A DNA stretch of 22,499 bases from Prevotella sp. UBA3837 (GTDB taxonomy: Bacteria; Bacteroidota; Bacteroidia; Bacteroidales; Bacteroidaceae): NCBI GenBank assembly GCA_002392835.1, contig DGHX01000149.1, positions 1-22,499 on the forward strand, in the 5' to 3' direction. The notes under the pieces are model-generated. The model had not been told where the DNA came from, ran no database searches, and saw only the letters and a program-made list of their open reading frames with translations. The translations under genes and the position numbers were made by a program. The stretch's first letter is position 1; the number at the start of each line of letters is the position of its first letter. Positions 7,306-16,240 of the stretch are shown piece after piece.

Positions 7306-9642
7306 ATGAAACACGCAACCCTATTCTGCACATTGCTGCTGGCCTTGTTGGCTACCACCGTCGATGCCTCTGCCAAGGCGCGCAAACGCCGCCCTGACCC
7401 GCAGCCTCCTACCACGATGGAAATCATAGCCAAGGTAAACGACTACTGGCAAAGCCACCACACACCGCGTGTGCGTGCCTTCTGGGACGAGGCTGCCTAT
7501 CACACGGGCAACATGGAGGCCGTGCGGCTGACCGACAACGCTCGCTGGCGCGACTACAGCGAGCAGTGGGCACGCCACAACATGTGGCAGGGAGCACGCG
7601 AAAAGAATCCCGCCAAGTGGAAGTACCGTAACTACGGCGAGGGACAGGACTATGTGCTCTTCGGCGACTGGCAGATATGCTTCCAAACCTACCTGGACCT
7701 GTACGAGCTGAACCCCGATGCTTATAAAATAGCCCGTGCGCGCGAGGTGATGGACTATGAGGTGCGCCAGCCACAGAACGACTTCTGGTGGTGGGCCGAC
7801 GCACTGTACATGGTGATGCCCGTGATGACGAAGATGTACAAAACTACGGGCGAGGTGAAGTACCTGGACAAGCTGTACGACAACTTCCGCTGGGCCGACA
7901 GCCTGATGTACGATGCCGAATGCCAGCTGTACTACCGCGATGCAAAGTACATATATCCCAAGGTGAAGACGGCCAACGGCGGCAAGAGCTTCTGGGCACG
8001 CGGCGACGGATGGGTGCTGGCCGGACTGGCCAAGGTGCTCAGCGACATGCCCCAGGACTACCGCCACCGCCCCTTCTTCGAGCAGCGCTTCCGTCAGTTG
8101 GCTGAGGGCGTGGCACGCGTGCAGCGCCCTGACGGCTACTGGAGCCGCTCCATGCTCTGTGAGGAGGACGCACCCGGACCCGAGACCAGCGGAACGGCCT
8201 TCTTCACATACGGCATGCTCTGGGGCGTGAACAACGGGCTGCTGCAGGCCGACACCTACCTGCCCGTGATAGAGCGCGCATGGAACTACCTGACGAACAC
8301 CGCTCTGCAGCCCGACGGCAGCGTGGGCTACGTGCAGCCCATAGGCGAGAAACCCGACCCCACGAAGAAGGTCGACGCCACGTCGCAGGCTAACTTCGGC
8401 GTGGGCGCCTTCCTGCTGGCTGCCTGCGAGCACCTGCGCTGGGAGAACCGGACGGCGGCAAGTGCACAGCAGCAGCGCAAGGTGCAGGTGAAGATCAGCA
8501 ATGAGAGCGACGAATTCCGCCAGCAGGTGGTGGAGATTGACGCCGCCGATGTGTACGCCCGCCTGGGACTGCGCGGCGGACGGCAGTTCATCGTGCGCGA
8601 CCCCGCCGGACTGGAGCTGCCCTACCAGCTGACCCACGACGAGCGCGTGCTCATCGATGCCGGCGTCAGCCCGCGCTCCGCCTTGCGGCTGACCATCGAG
8701 AAGGGCACGCCGAAGACCTATGCCACCGTGTGCTACGGCCGCCTATACCCTGAGCGCAAGGACGACTATGCCTGGGAGAACGACCGCGGTGCCTACCGCG
8801 TCTATGGCCCGGCGCTGCAGCGCTCGGGCGAGCGCAGCTACGGCACCGACGTATGGTCGAAGAACACCCCCGAGTTGGTGGTGGAGCAGCGCTACTGGAC
8901 TGAGGACGTGGTGATGATGCCCATCGTGGAGAAAGAACGGAGCCTGAACCGCCACCGCGGCGACTCGGTGTACCGCATATACAGCTACCACCACGACCAC
9001 GGGCGCGGCATGGACCTCTACAAGGTGGGGGCCACGCTGGGCTGCGGCACGCCGGCACTGATGACCGCCGCCGACGATGAGCTGGTGTACCCCTACTGCT
9101 TTGAGCGCTACGAGGTGCTCGACAACGGGCCGCTGCGCACCACCGTCCTGCTCACTTACGAGCGGAAGGCCTTCGAAGGCGACAGCGTGCAGGAGCACCG
9201 CATCATCAGCCTCGACAAGGGACAGAATTTCTGCCGCTGCACCGTGTGGTACACCGGGCTGAAGCACGATGCCAAGCTGGCATCGGGCGTCGTCATACAC
9301 AGCGAGGACAAGGAGAGCGTGGTGCTGGCCGACGACTACGTGGCCTATGCCGACCCCACCGACAACCCCCGCGTGAACAGCTGCCAACTCTTCGTGGCAA
9401 CCCTCTACCCGCAGGGCAACGTGCAGACCGTGAACAAGCCGCTGGCACAGCCCGGGGGCGGCAACGAGGGTCACGCACTGGGCATCGTCAGCCCATACCG
9501 CGGCGAGCGCTTCACCTATTACTTCGGATCGGCATGGTCGAAGCACGACGTGCGGACCATCGACGAGTGGAAGCAGCGCATAGGCTGGACGATGCGCTCG
9601 CTGCGACAGCCCATGAAAGTGACGCTCAGCGACGTGAACTGA
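7306..9642 (+). CDS. Secreted GH105 unsaturated rhamnogalacturonidase fused to DUF4861
   Basis: 778 aa with a signal peptide (hydrophobic residues ~5-20, cleavage near ASA), so periplasmic or outside the cell. Residues ~40-385 form an (alpha/alpha)6 GH105/GH88-type domain: NDFWWWADALYM with the likely catalytic Asp165, FWARGDGWVLAGLAKVL, and DGYWSRS. Known GH105 enzymes hydrolyse the 4,5-unsaturated galacturonyl residue left by pectin or rhamnogalacturonan lyases. Residues ~395-775 match the DUF4861 beta-sandwich plan (DEFRQQVVEID, DVWSKNTPELVVE, FGSAWSK near the end), a domain of unknown role often joined to uronide-active enzymes. It is single and plus-strand, while the other pectin genes lie 6.6 kb away on the minus strand. 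The start is fixed by the signal peptide and the promoter. The exact substrate is inference. Confidence 0.87.
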   Translation: MKHATLFCTLLLALLATTVDASAKARKRRPDPQPPTTMEIIAKVNDYWQSHHTPRVRAFWDEAAYHTGNMEAVRLTDNARWRDYSEQWARHNMWQGAREKNPAKWKYRNYGEGQDYVLFGDWQICFQTYLDLYELNPDAYKIARAREVMDYEVRQPQNDFWWWADALYMVMPVMTKMYKTTGEVKYLDKLYDNFRWADSLMYDAECQLYYRDAKYIYPKVKTANGGKSFWARGDGWVLAGLAKVLSDMPQDYRHRPFFEQRFRQLAEGVARVQRPDGYWSRSMLCEEDAPGPETSGTAFFTYGMLWGVNNGLLQADTYLPVIERAWNYLTNTALQPDGSVGYVQPIGEKPDPTKKVDATSQANFGVGAFLLAACEHLRWENRTAASAQQQRKVQVKISNESDEFRQQVVEIDAADVYARLGLRGGRQFIVRDPAGLELPYQLTHDERVLIDAGVSPRSALRLTIEKGTPKTYATVCYGRLYPERKDDYAWENDRGAYRVYGPALQRSGERSYGTDVWSKNTPELVVEQRYWTEDVVMMPIVEKERSLNRHRGDSVYRIYSYHHDHGRGMDLYKVGATLGCGTPALMTAADDELVYPYCFERYEVLDNGPLRTTVLLTYERKAFEGDSVQEHRIISLDKGQNFCRCTVWYTGLKHDAKLASGVVIHSEDKESVVLADDYVAYADPTDNPRVNSCQLFVATLYPQGNVQTVNKPLAQPGGGNEGHALGIVSPYRGERFTYYFGSAWSKHDVRTIDEWKQRIGWTMRSLRQPMKVTLSDVN

Positions 9643-9654
9643 CCGAACCGCCTC

Positions 9655-9710
9655 TTTCCCTCCCTTTTTCGCCGTGTACTCAGTATGTGCAGGCGAAAAA
9701 GGGAGGGAAA
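9655..9710 (+). terminator. 19-bp perfect stem-loop after the GH105 gene
   Basis: Arms 9655-9673 (TTTCCCTCCCTTTTTCGCC) and 9692-9710 pair perfectly, with an 18-nt loop. The structure starts 13 bp after the stop codon and ends before the leuA promoter. There is no U-tract after it, so it is either a terminator of non-classical type or a 3'-end stabilising hairpin. Confidence 0.6.
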
Positions 9711-9753
9711 ACTATGAAAATATAGAACAAAATGAATTTTTTCTTTCAATTTA

Positions 9754-9785
9754 TTTGCTGTAAAAGAAAAAATGTGTAATTTTGC
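9754..9785 (+). promoter_or_regulatory. Promoter of the leu cluster
   Basis: TTTG (9754-9757), 19 nt and TAATTTTGC (9777-9785) form a full-consensus Bacteroidetes promoter. The leader to leuA is only about 35 nt, which leaves no room for a leucine-rich leader peptide and attenuator or a T-box. Confidence 0.8.
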
Positions 9786-9825
9786 CACCCATTAAAGATT
9801 TTAAGGTAAAAAAGATATACACACA

Positions 9826-11321
<1,496 letters not shown>

Positions 11322-11325
<4 letters not shown>

Positions 11326-12692
11326 ATACACTGTTCGACAAGATATGGGATGCACACGTGGTGCAGAACATTACCGACGGTCCCACACAGCTGTACATAG
11401 ACCGGCTGTACTGTCATGAGGTGACGTCGCCACAGGCCTTCGACGGGCTGCGGCGGCGCGGCTTGCGCTGCTTCCGACCGGAGCAGATCGTCTGCATGCC
11501 TGACCACAACACCCCCACCCACGACCAGGACAAGCCCATCAGCGACCCCGTCAGCCGCCGGCAGGTGGAGACGCTGGAGCGCAATGCGCGTGAGTTCGGG
11601 CTGACGCACTACGCCATGAACACGCCGCAGAACGGCATCATACACGTGGTGGGTCCTGAGCGCGGGCTCTCGCTGCCCGGCATGACCATCGTGTGCGGCG
11701 ACAGCCACACATCGACCCACGGGGCCGTGGGAGCAGTGGCATTCGGCATAGGCACCAGCGAGGTGGAGCAGGTCATGGCATCGCAGTGCATTCTGCAGCA
11801 GAAGCCGCGCAGCATGCGCATCACCATCGACGGACGGTTGGGAAAGGCAGTGACGCCGAAGGACGTGGCGCTATACCTGATGGCGCAGCTCACCACCAGC
11901 GGAGCCACAGGCTATTTCGTGGAGTATGCAGGCGAGGCCGTGCGCAACATGACGATGGAGGGGCGGCTGACGCTGTGCAACCTGTCGATAGAGATGGGGG
12001 CACGCGGAGGCTTCATAGCACCCGATGAAATCACCTTCGAGTATCTGAAAGGCCGCGAGCATGCCCCCAAGGGCGAGGCCTGGCAGCGGGCCGTGGACTA
12101 CTGGCGCACGCTGCGCAGCGACGACGATGCCGTCTTCGACAAGGAGCTGACGTTCAGGGCTGAGGACATTGAGCCCCGCATCACATACGGAACCAACCCC
12201 GGCATGGGCATAGGGATAACCGCCTCCATCCCCTCATATGAAGGGGAGGGTAAGGCGCTTGAATACATGGGGTTTAGGCCTGGCGAATGCCTGCTGGGCA
12301 AGAAGGTCGACTATGTGTTCCTCGGGGCCTGCACCAACGGGCGCATCGAGGATTTCCGGGCTTTCGCCTCCATCGTGCGTGGGCGCAAGAAGGCCCTCGG
12401 CGTGACGGCATGGCTCGTGCCCGGCTCGTGGGCAGTGCTGCAGCAGATACGCGACGAGGGACTCGACGCCGTGCTTGAAGCAGCGGGATTCGAAATCCGG
12501 CAACCGGGCTGCTCGGCCTGTCTGGCCATGAACGACGACAAGGTGCCCGCCGGAAAGCTGTGCCTCAGCACCAGCAACCGCAACTTCGAAGGCCGACAGG
12601 GCCCCGGCGCGCGGACCGTGCTCTGCTCGCCACTCACTGCGGCAGCAGCAGCGGTAACAGGCGTCATCAGCGACCCAAGAACCCTCATGTAG
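11322..12692 (+). CDS. leuC: 3-isopropylmalate dehydratase, large subunit
   Basis: 456 aa, slightly shorter than the usual ~465. With LeuD it isomerises 2- to 3-isopropylmalate through a [4Fe-4S] cluster. Cluster ligands are visible as Cys337 (GACTNG) and Cys397/Cys400 (GCSACLAMN). Other aconitase-family blocks are PDHNTPT, GDSHTSTHGAVGAVAFGIGTSEVE and ITYGTNPGMGIGI. It starts inside the leuA stop codon. Because a citramalate synthase-like gene lies in the same cluster, this enzyme probably also handles citramalate/citraconate for isoleucine; that is inference from gene order and from known dual-function LeuCD enzymes. Confidence 0.95.
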
Positions 12693-12726
12693 ACATCATG
12701 TTTGTAATAGAAAGCATGTCAAGAAT

Positions 12727-13335
12727 ATGAAGCAGAAATTCAACATCATAACCAGCACCTGCGTGCCACTGCCCGTCGAGAACGTAGACACCGACCAGAT
12801 CATTCCCGCCCGATTCCTGAAGGCTACCACCCGCGAGGAGAGCTTCTTCGGTGACAACCTGTTCCGCGACTGGCGCTATAGGCCCGACGGCAGCGTCAAC
12901 GAGCAGTTCGTGCTCAACGACCCCACTTACGGCGGCTGCATACTCGTGGCGGGACGCAACTTCGGCAGCGGCTCATCGCGTGAACACGCGGCATGGGCCA
13001 TAGCAGGATACGGATTCCGGGTCGTCGTCAGCTCGTTCTTCGCCGACATTCACAAGCAGAACGAGCTGAACAACTTCGTCCTGCCAGTACAGGTCAGCGA
13101 GGCCTTCCTGAAGGAACTCTTCAGCAGCATCAAGGCCGACCCGAAGATGCGCGTCGAGGTGGACCTGCCCGCACAGACCATCACCAACCTTGCCACCGGC
13201 AGCCAGGAGCACTTCAGCATCAACGGCTACAAGAAGCACTGCCTGATGAACGGCCTTGATGACATCGACTTCCTCATGCAGAACACGGACAAGACGATGG
13301 AATGGGAACAATGTTCAAAGCTTAATGCTCAATAA
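12727..13335 (+). CDS. leuD: 3-isopropylmalate dehydratase, small subunit
   Basis: 202 aa. This is the swivel-domain partner of LeuC: NVDTDQIIPARFLK near the start and FGSGSSREHAAWAI at about residues 79-92, which shape the substrate pocket. It lies 34 nt after leuC. The last residues (CSKLNAQ) and the stop codon are encoded by a short tandem repeat (TTAATGC/CTCAATA units) that continues into the spacer. The native C-terminus was probably replaced or extended when the repeat spread, since LeuD tails tolerate this. Confidence 0.95.
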   Translation: MKQKFNIITSTCVPLPVENVDTDQIIPARFLKATTREESFFGDNLFRDWRYRPDGSVNEQFVLNDPTYGGCILVAGRNFGSGSSREHAAWAIAGYGFRVVVSSFFADIHKQNELNNFVLPVQVSEAFLKELFSSIKADPKMRVEVDLPAQTITNLATGSQEHFSINGYKKHCLMNGLDDIDFLMQNTDKTMEWEQCSKLNAQ

Positions 13336-13350
13336 TGCTCAATGCTTAAC
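13321..13350 (+). repeat. Degenerate 7-bp repeat across the leuD stop codon
   Basis: CTTAATGCTCAATAATGCTCAATGCTTAAC consists of AATGCTt/c-type units. It overlaps the last four leuD codons and ends 10 bp before the next gene. The unit is the same as in the larger GCATTAA array at 15646-15745. Confidence 0.6.
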
Positions 13351-13359
13351 GGATAGACT

Positions 13360-14895
13360 ATGCCCCCCCGCTATATAGAAATCATGGACTCCACGCTGCG
13401 CGACGGCGAGCAGACCAGCGGCGTGAGCTTCTTGCCACACGAGAAGCTCATGATTGCCCGCATGCTGCTGCTCGACCTGAATGTCGACCGCATCGAAGTA
13501 GGATCGGCCCGCGTCAGCGACGGCGAGAAGGAGGCTGTGAAGATGATCTGCCGCTACGCCCGACAGATAGGGCGCCTCGACAGCGTCGAGGTGCTCGGAT
13601 TCGTTGACGGACATGACTCGGTTGACTGGCTCGCCGATGCCGGTGCAAAAACCATGAACCTTTTGGCAAAAGGCTCGCTGAAGCATTGCCGCGAGCAGTT
13701 GGGCAAGACACCCGAAGAGCACATAGGCGACATCATCAGCACGGCAGAGTATGCACAAAGCAGAGGCATCAGCGTCAACCTCTACCTCGAGGACTGGTCA
13801 AACGGCATGAAGGACTCGCCGGACTATGTCTTCCAGCTCATGGATGCACTGCACTCTTCACTCATCAGCCGTTTCATGCTGCCCGACACGCTGGGCATCA
13901 TGAACCCCCTGCAGGTGGTGGAGTACTTCCGCAAGATGCTGAAGCGCTACCCCGGCACCCACTTCGACTTCCATGCCCACAACGACTATGACCTGGCCGT
14001 CAGCAACTCACTGGCAGCAGCGCTGAGCGGCGCACGCGGCCTGCACGTCACCGTCAACGGGCTGGGCGAGCGATGCGGCAACGCCCCCCTGAGCAGCGTG
14101 CAGGTCATACTGAAAGACCAGTTCAACGCCATTACCAGCATTAACGAGGAGAAGCTGCTCGACGTGAGCCGACTCGTAGAGAGTTACAGTGGCATTGCCA
14201 TTGCCCCCAACCAGCCCATCATAGGCGACAACGTGTTTACACAGGTGGCTGGGGTGCATGCCGATGGCGACCAGAAGGGTGGGCTATACCACAATGCCCT
14301 GGTGCCAGAGCGCTTCGGCCGCAGGCGGGCGTACGCCCTGGGCAAGACCAGCGGGCGCGCCAACATTGTCCGCAACCTGCAGGAGCTGGGCATGCAGCTC
14401 ACGGCAGAGCAGATGCAGCGTGTGACGAGGCGTATTACCGAGCTGGGCGACAGAAAGGAAGTGGTGACGCAAGACGACCTGCCCTTCATCGTGAACGACG
14501 TGCTGAAGCATGGCGTCACCGAGGAGAAGGTGAAGCTCGTCAGCTATCAGGTGTCGCTGGCATACGGACTGAAGCCACTGGCTAACGTGAAGGTGGAAAT
14601 AAACGGACAGCAGTTTGAGGCACACTCATCGGGCGACGGACAGTATGATGCCTTCGTCAAGGCACTGCGGAAGATATACAAGGAATATCTGAACCGCAGC
14701 TTCCCCCTGCTGCAGAACTACGCCGTGAGCATACCACCCGGCGGGCGCACCGATGCGCTGGTGCAGACCGTCATCACATGGCAGATGGACGATGGGCACC
14801 CGCTGCGCACCCGAGGCCTCGACGCTGACCAGACCGAGGCGGCCATCAAGGCTACCATTAAGATGCTCAACATTGTGGAGAGTAAAAAAATGTAG
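13360..14895 (+). CDS. 2-isopropylmalate synthase paralogue LeuA2, probable (R)-citramalate synthase
   Basis: 511 aa. The DRE-TIM signature DSTLRDGEQTSGVSF is at residues 10-24; metal ligands are His205 and His207 in FHAHNDYDLA; then VNGLGERCGNAPL and AGVHADGD. A LeuA-type allosteric domain fills ~385-500. The sequence differs from LeuA at the substrate-side motifs (SGVSF, DYDLA, AGVHADGD), as in the second synthase usually found beside leuCD in Bacteroidetes. That group is often regarded as citramalate synthase (pyruvate + acetyl-CoA) feeding isoleucine synthesis through LeuCD. Homocitrate synthase is a less likely alternative. It lies 24 nt after leuD, in the same operon. No leuB follows. 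The start at 13360 is the first ATG; one at 13384 would remove conserved N-terminal residues. Confidence 0.85.
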   Translation: MPPRYIEIMDSTLRDGEQTSGVSFLPHEKLMIARMLLLDLNVDRIEVGSARVSDGEKEAVKMICRYARQIGRLDSVEVLGFVDGHDSVDWLADAGAKTMNLLAKGSLKHCREQLGKTPEEHIGDIISTAEYAQSRGISVNLYLEDWSNGMKDSPDYVFQLMDALHSSLISRFMLPDTLGIMNPLQVVEYFRKMLKRYPGTHFDFHAHNDYDLAVSNSLAAALSGARGLHVTVNGLGERCGNAPLSSVQVILKDQFNAITSINEEKLLDVSRLVESYSGIAIAPNQPIIGDNVFTQVAGVHADGDQKGGLYHNALVPERFGRRRAYALGKTSGRANIVRNLQELGMQLTAEQMQRVTRRITELGDRKEVVTQDDLPFIVNDVLKHGVTEEKVKLVSYQVSLAYGLKPLANVKVEINGQQFEAHSSGDGQYDAFVKALRKIYKEYLNRSFPLLQNYAVSIPPGGRTDALVQTVITWQMDDGHPLRTRGLDADQTEAAIKATIKMLNIVESKKM

Positions 14896-14903
14896 CCCTG
14901 TTG

Positions 14904-14936
14904 CTTGCTTATTACAAGAATTATCATTATCTTTGC
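14904..14936 (+). promoter_or_regulatory. Promoter of the membrane protein gene
   Basis: CTTG (14904-14907), 20 nt and TATCTTTGC (14928-14936) form a good Bacteroidetes promoter 46 nt before the ATG at 14983. It rules out the upstream in-frame ATG at 14905 as the start, and it shows that the leu transcription unit can end before this gene. Confidence 0.7.
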
Positions 14937-14982
14937 AGGCAGAAATACCAATGTAACACAGATTAAAAAACCATTCGTTACT

Positions 14983-15648
14983 ATGAAGCTGCTCAAATTC
15001 TCTGTAATCCGCGCCATCGCCGCTCTTATCGTCGGCGTGCTGCTGTTCAAGTACGATGAAGCCGTACTCAAGGGCCTTACCATCGCACTGGGTGTCATGT
15101 TCCTCATTGCCGGCGTCGTCTCACTCGTAGGGTGGGTCAACAGTCGGCGCAAGTCTACCGCCATGCATGCCGTTGACACCAGCGGGGGAGCTGTTGCTGC
15201 AGAGCCAGAGGATGGACAGCCCATGTTCCCCATTGCAGGACTGGGCAGCCTGTTGCTGGGACTGATCCTGGCGCTGACGCGCAGCGACGAATACCTGACG
15301 TGGGCGCTCTATCTGCTGGGGGCCGTGCTCGTGCTGGGAGCGCTGAACATGCTGATGAACCTGAACGCTGCCCGGAAGATGGAACCGCTGCGTGCCTGGG
15401 TGTGGCTGCCGCCGTGTGTCATCGTCGTGGCTGCCGTCGTTGCCATGATACGCGGCATCGTGCCTGTTGAAGTATGCACCACCATCCTTGGCGTAGCTGC
15501 CATTGCCTACGCCATCCTGGAGGTCATTTACTCCATTATCCTCGGAGGAATAAGCCGACGCTACGAAAAGACGCAGGTGCAGGTGCGGCGTGCTGCCGAG
15601 AAGCAGGTGGTACCGGCTGAAAAATTCGACGAGGCAGAGACTGTATAA
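14983..15648 (+). CDS. DUF308/HdeD-like small integral membrane protein
   Basis: 221 aa from the ATG at 14983, chosen because the promoter lies between it and the upstream ATG. Six or so hydrophobic segments are seen: about residues 6-20, 27-47, 85-100, 107-122, 142-158 and 163-187, with ARKME and RR-type basic stretches between. The helix pairing resembles the DUF308 (HdeD-type) fold, for example ALIVGVLLFKYDEAVLKGLTIALGVMFL split over two helices. The C-terminal ~35 residues are charged and probably cytoplasmic. The stop codon is part of the GCATTAA repeat. It converges with the alaX gene. The biological role is unknown; HdeD relatives are linked to acid stress, but that should not be carried over to this protein. 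Confidence 0.75.
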   Translation: MKLLKFSVIRAIAALIVGVLLFKYDEAVLKGLTIALGVMFLIAGVVSLVGWVNSRRKSTAMHAVDTSGGAVAAEPEDGQPMFPIAGLGSLLLGLILALTRSDEYLTWALYLLGAVLVLGALNMLMNLNAARKMEPLRAWVWLPPCVIVVAAVVAMIRGIVPVEVCTTILGVAAIAYAILEVIYSIILGGISRRYEKTQVQVRRAAEKQVVPAEKFDEAETV

Positions 15649-15745
15649 TGCTTAATGCTTAATGCTAAATGGCCTTGGCTAAGCATTAAGCATTATGCAT
15701 TATGCATTAAGCATTAAGCATTAAGCATTAAGCATTAAGCATTAA
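15646..15745. repeat. GCATTAA heptamer array, inverted, between convergent genes
   Basis: At 15683-15745 nine GCATTAA/GCATTAT units stand in tandem. The opposite orientation (TAATGCTTAATGCTT) occurs at 15646-15660 and begins in the upstream gene's stop codon. The two orientations can pair as a stem of 15 bp or more over a loop of about 20 nt. Placement in the 111-bp gap between converging genes fits a two-way terminator. The repeat count is probably variable between strains. Confidence 0.75.
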
Positions 15746-15759
15746 GATTAAGCTTGCGC

Positions 15760-16230
15760 TTACTGTACAATCTTGAAGCGCACGCGGAAGGAACGCTCAT
15801 GCTCGTCCCAGTTGGTGCCGAGCAGTTCGAATCGTCCTATCTGTGCCGTGGAGCGCACATGGCGCCCTATGCAGGGACATACGTCGTAGTCGCCGATGCG
15901 CACCAGGCGTATGGCGTCGCTGGCGTCGTCGGGCAGCCGGTCGGCTGACACCTCTGGGGGCAGGTCGCTGCGGCTCACCACCTCGAAGGTGACGGGCAGG
16001 TCTTGGTCGATGAGCTCGTTCATCCGGCGCTCTATCTCCTTCTCCTCCTTGCGGTCGGGCTTGTGGTCGAGGTGGAAGCTCATCTTGCTTTTCTTACGCT
16101 CGACGTGGGCGTTGTAGCTGCGCTCACAGCCGAACATGCGCTGCATGGTCTGGTTGAGCAAATGCTCGGCTGTGTGCGCAGGGGGAAACTCGTCTTTGTT
16201 GTGGTCGTTGAACTGAATGTCGTCGGTCAT
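15760..16230 (-). CDS. AlaX-type alanyl-tRNA editing hydrolase
   Basis: 156 aa. It resembles the free-standing AlaRS/ThrRS editing (SAD-type) domain: HTAEH at residues 19-23 and CIGRH at 120-124 supply the His, His, Cys and His zinc ligands. Such proteins remove Ser (or Gly) wrongly attached to tRNA-Ala, in the cytoplasm. The length fits the short AlaX class, without the N-terminal GG-type extension. It is the last gene of the pectin operon, 10 nt after the GH2 stop codon, with no promoter of its own seen. That is an odd partner for polysaccharide enzymes and may be only read-through packing. Substrate preference cannot be read from the sequence. Confidence 0.8.
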   Translation of the reverse strand: MTDDIQFNDHNKDEFPPAHTAEHLLNQTMQRMFGCERSYNAHVERKKSKMSFHLDHKPDRKEEKEIERRMNELIDQDLPVTFEVVSRSDLPPEVSADRLPDDASDAIRLVRIGDYDVCPCIGRHVRSTAQIGRFELLGTNWDEHERSFRVRFKIVQ

Positions 16231-16240
16231 ATTGTGTGTG

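Noticed and set aside
7321..8637. 438-codon minus-strand frame opposite the GH105 gene
   Set aside because: High GC gives long antisense frames; the translation is His/Val/Gln-rich without motifs, while the plus strand encodes a clear enzyme.
9786..9825. Leucine attenuator or T-box in the leuA leader
   Set aside because: The leader from the promoter is only about 35 nt and shows no Leu codon run or stem.
14905..14982. Upstream start for the DUF308 membrane protein
   Set aside because: A strong promoter -7 box at 14928-14936 lies after it, and the extra residues do not fit a membrane protein start.
15683..15745. Possible CRISPR array
   Set aside because: The 7-bp units are contiguous with no spacers and no cas genes are nearby.
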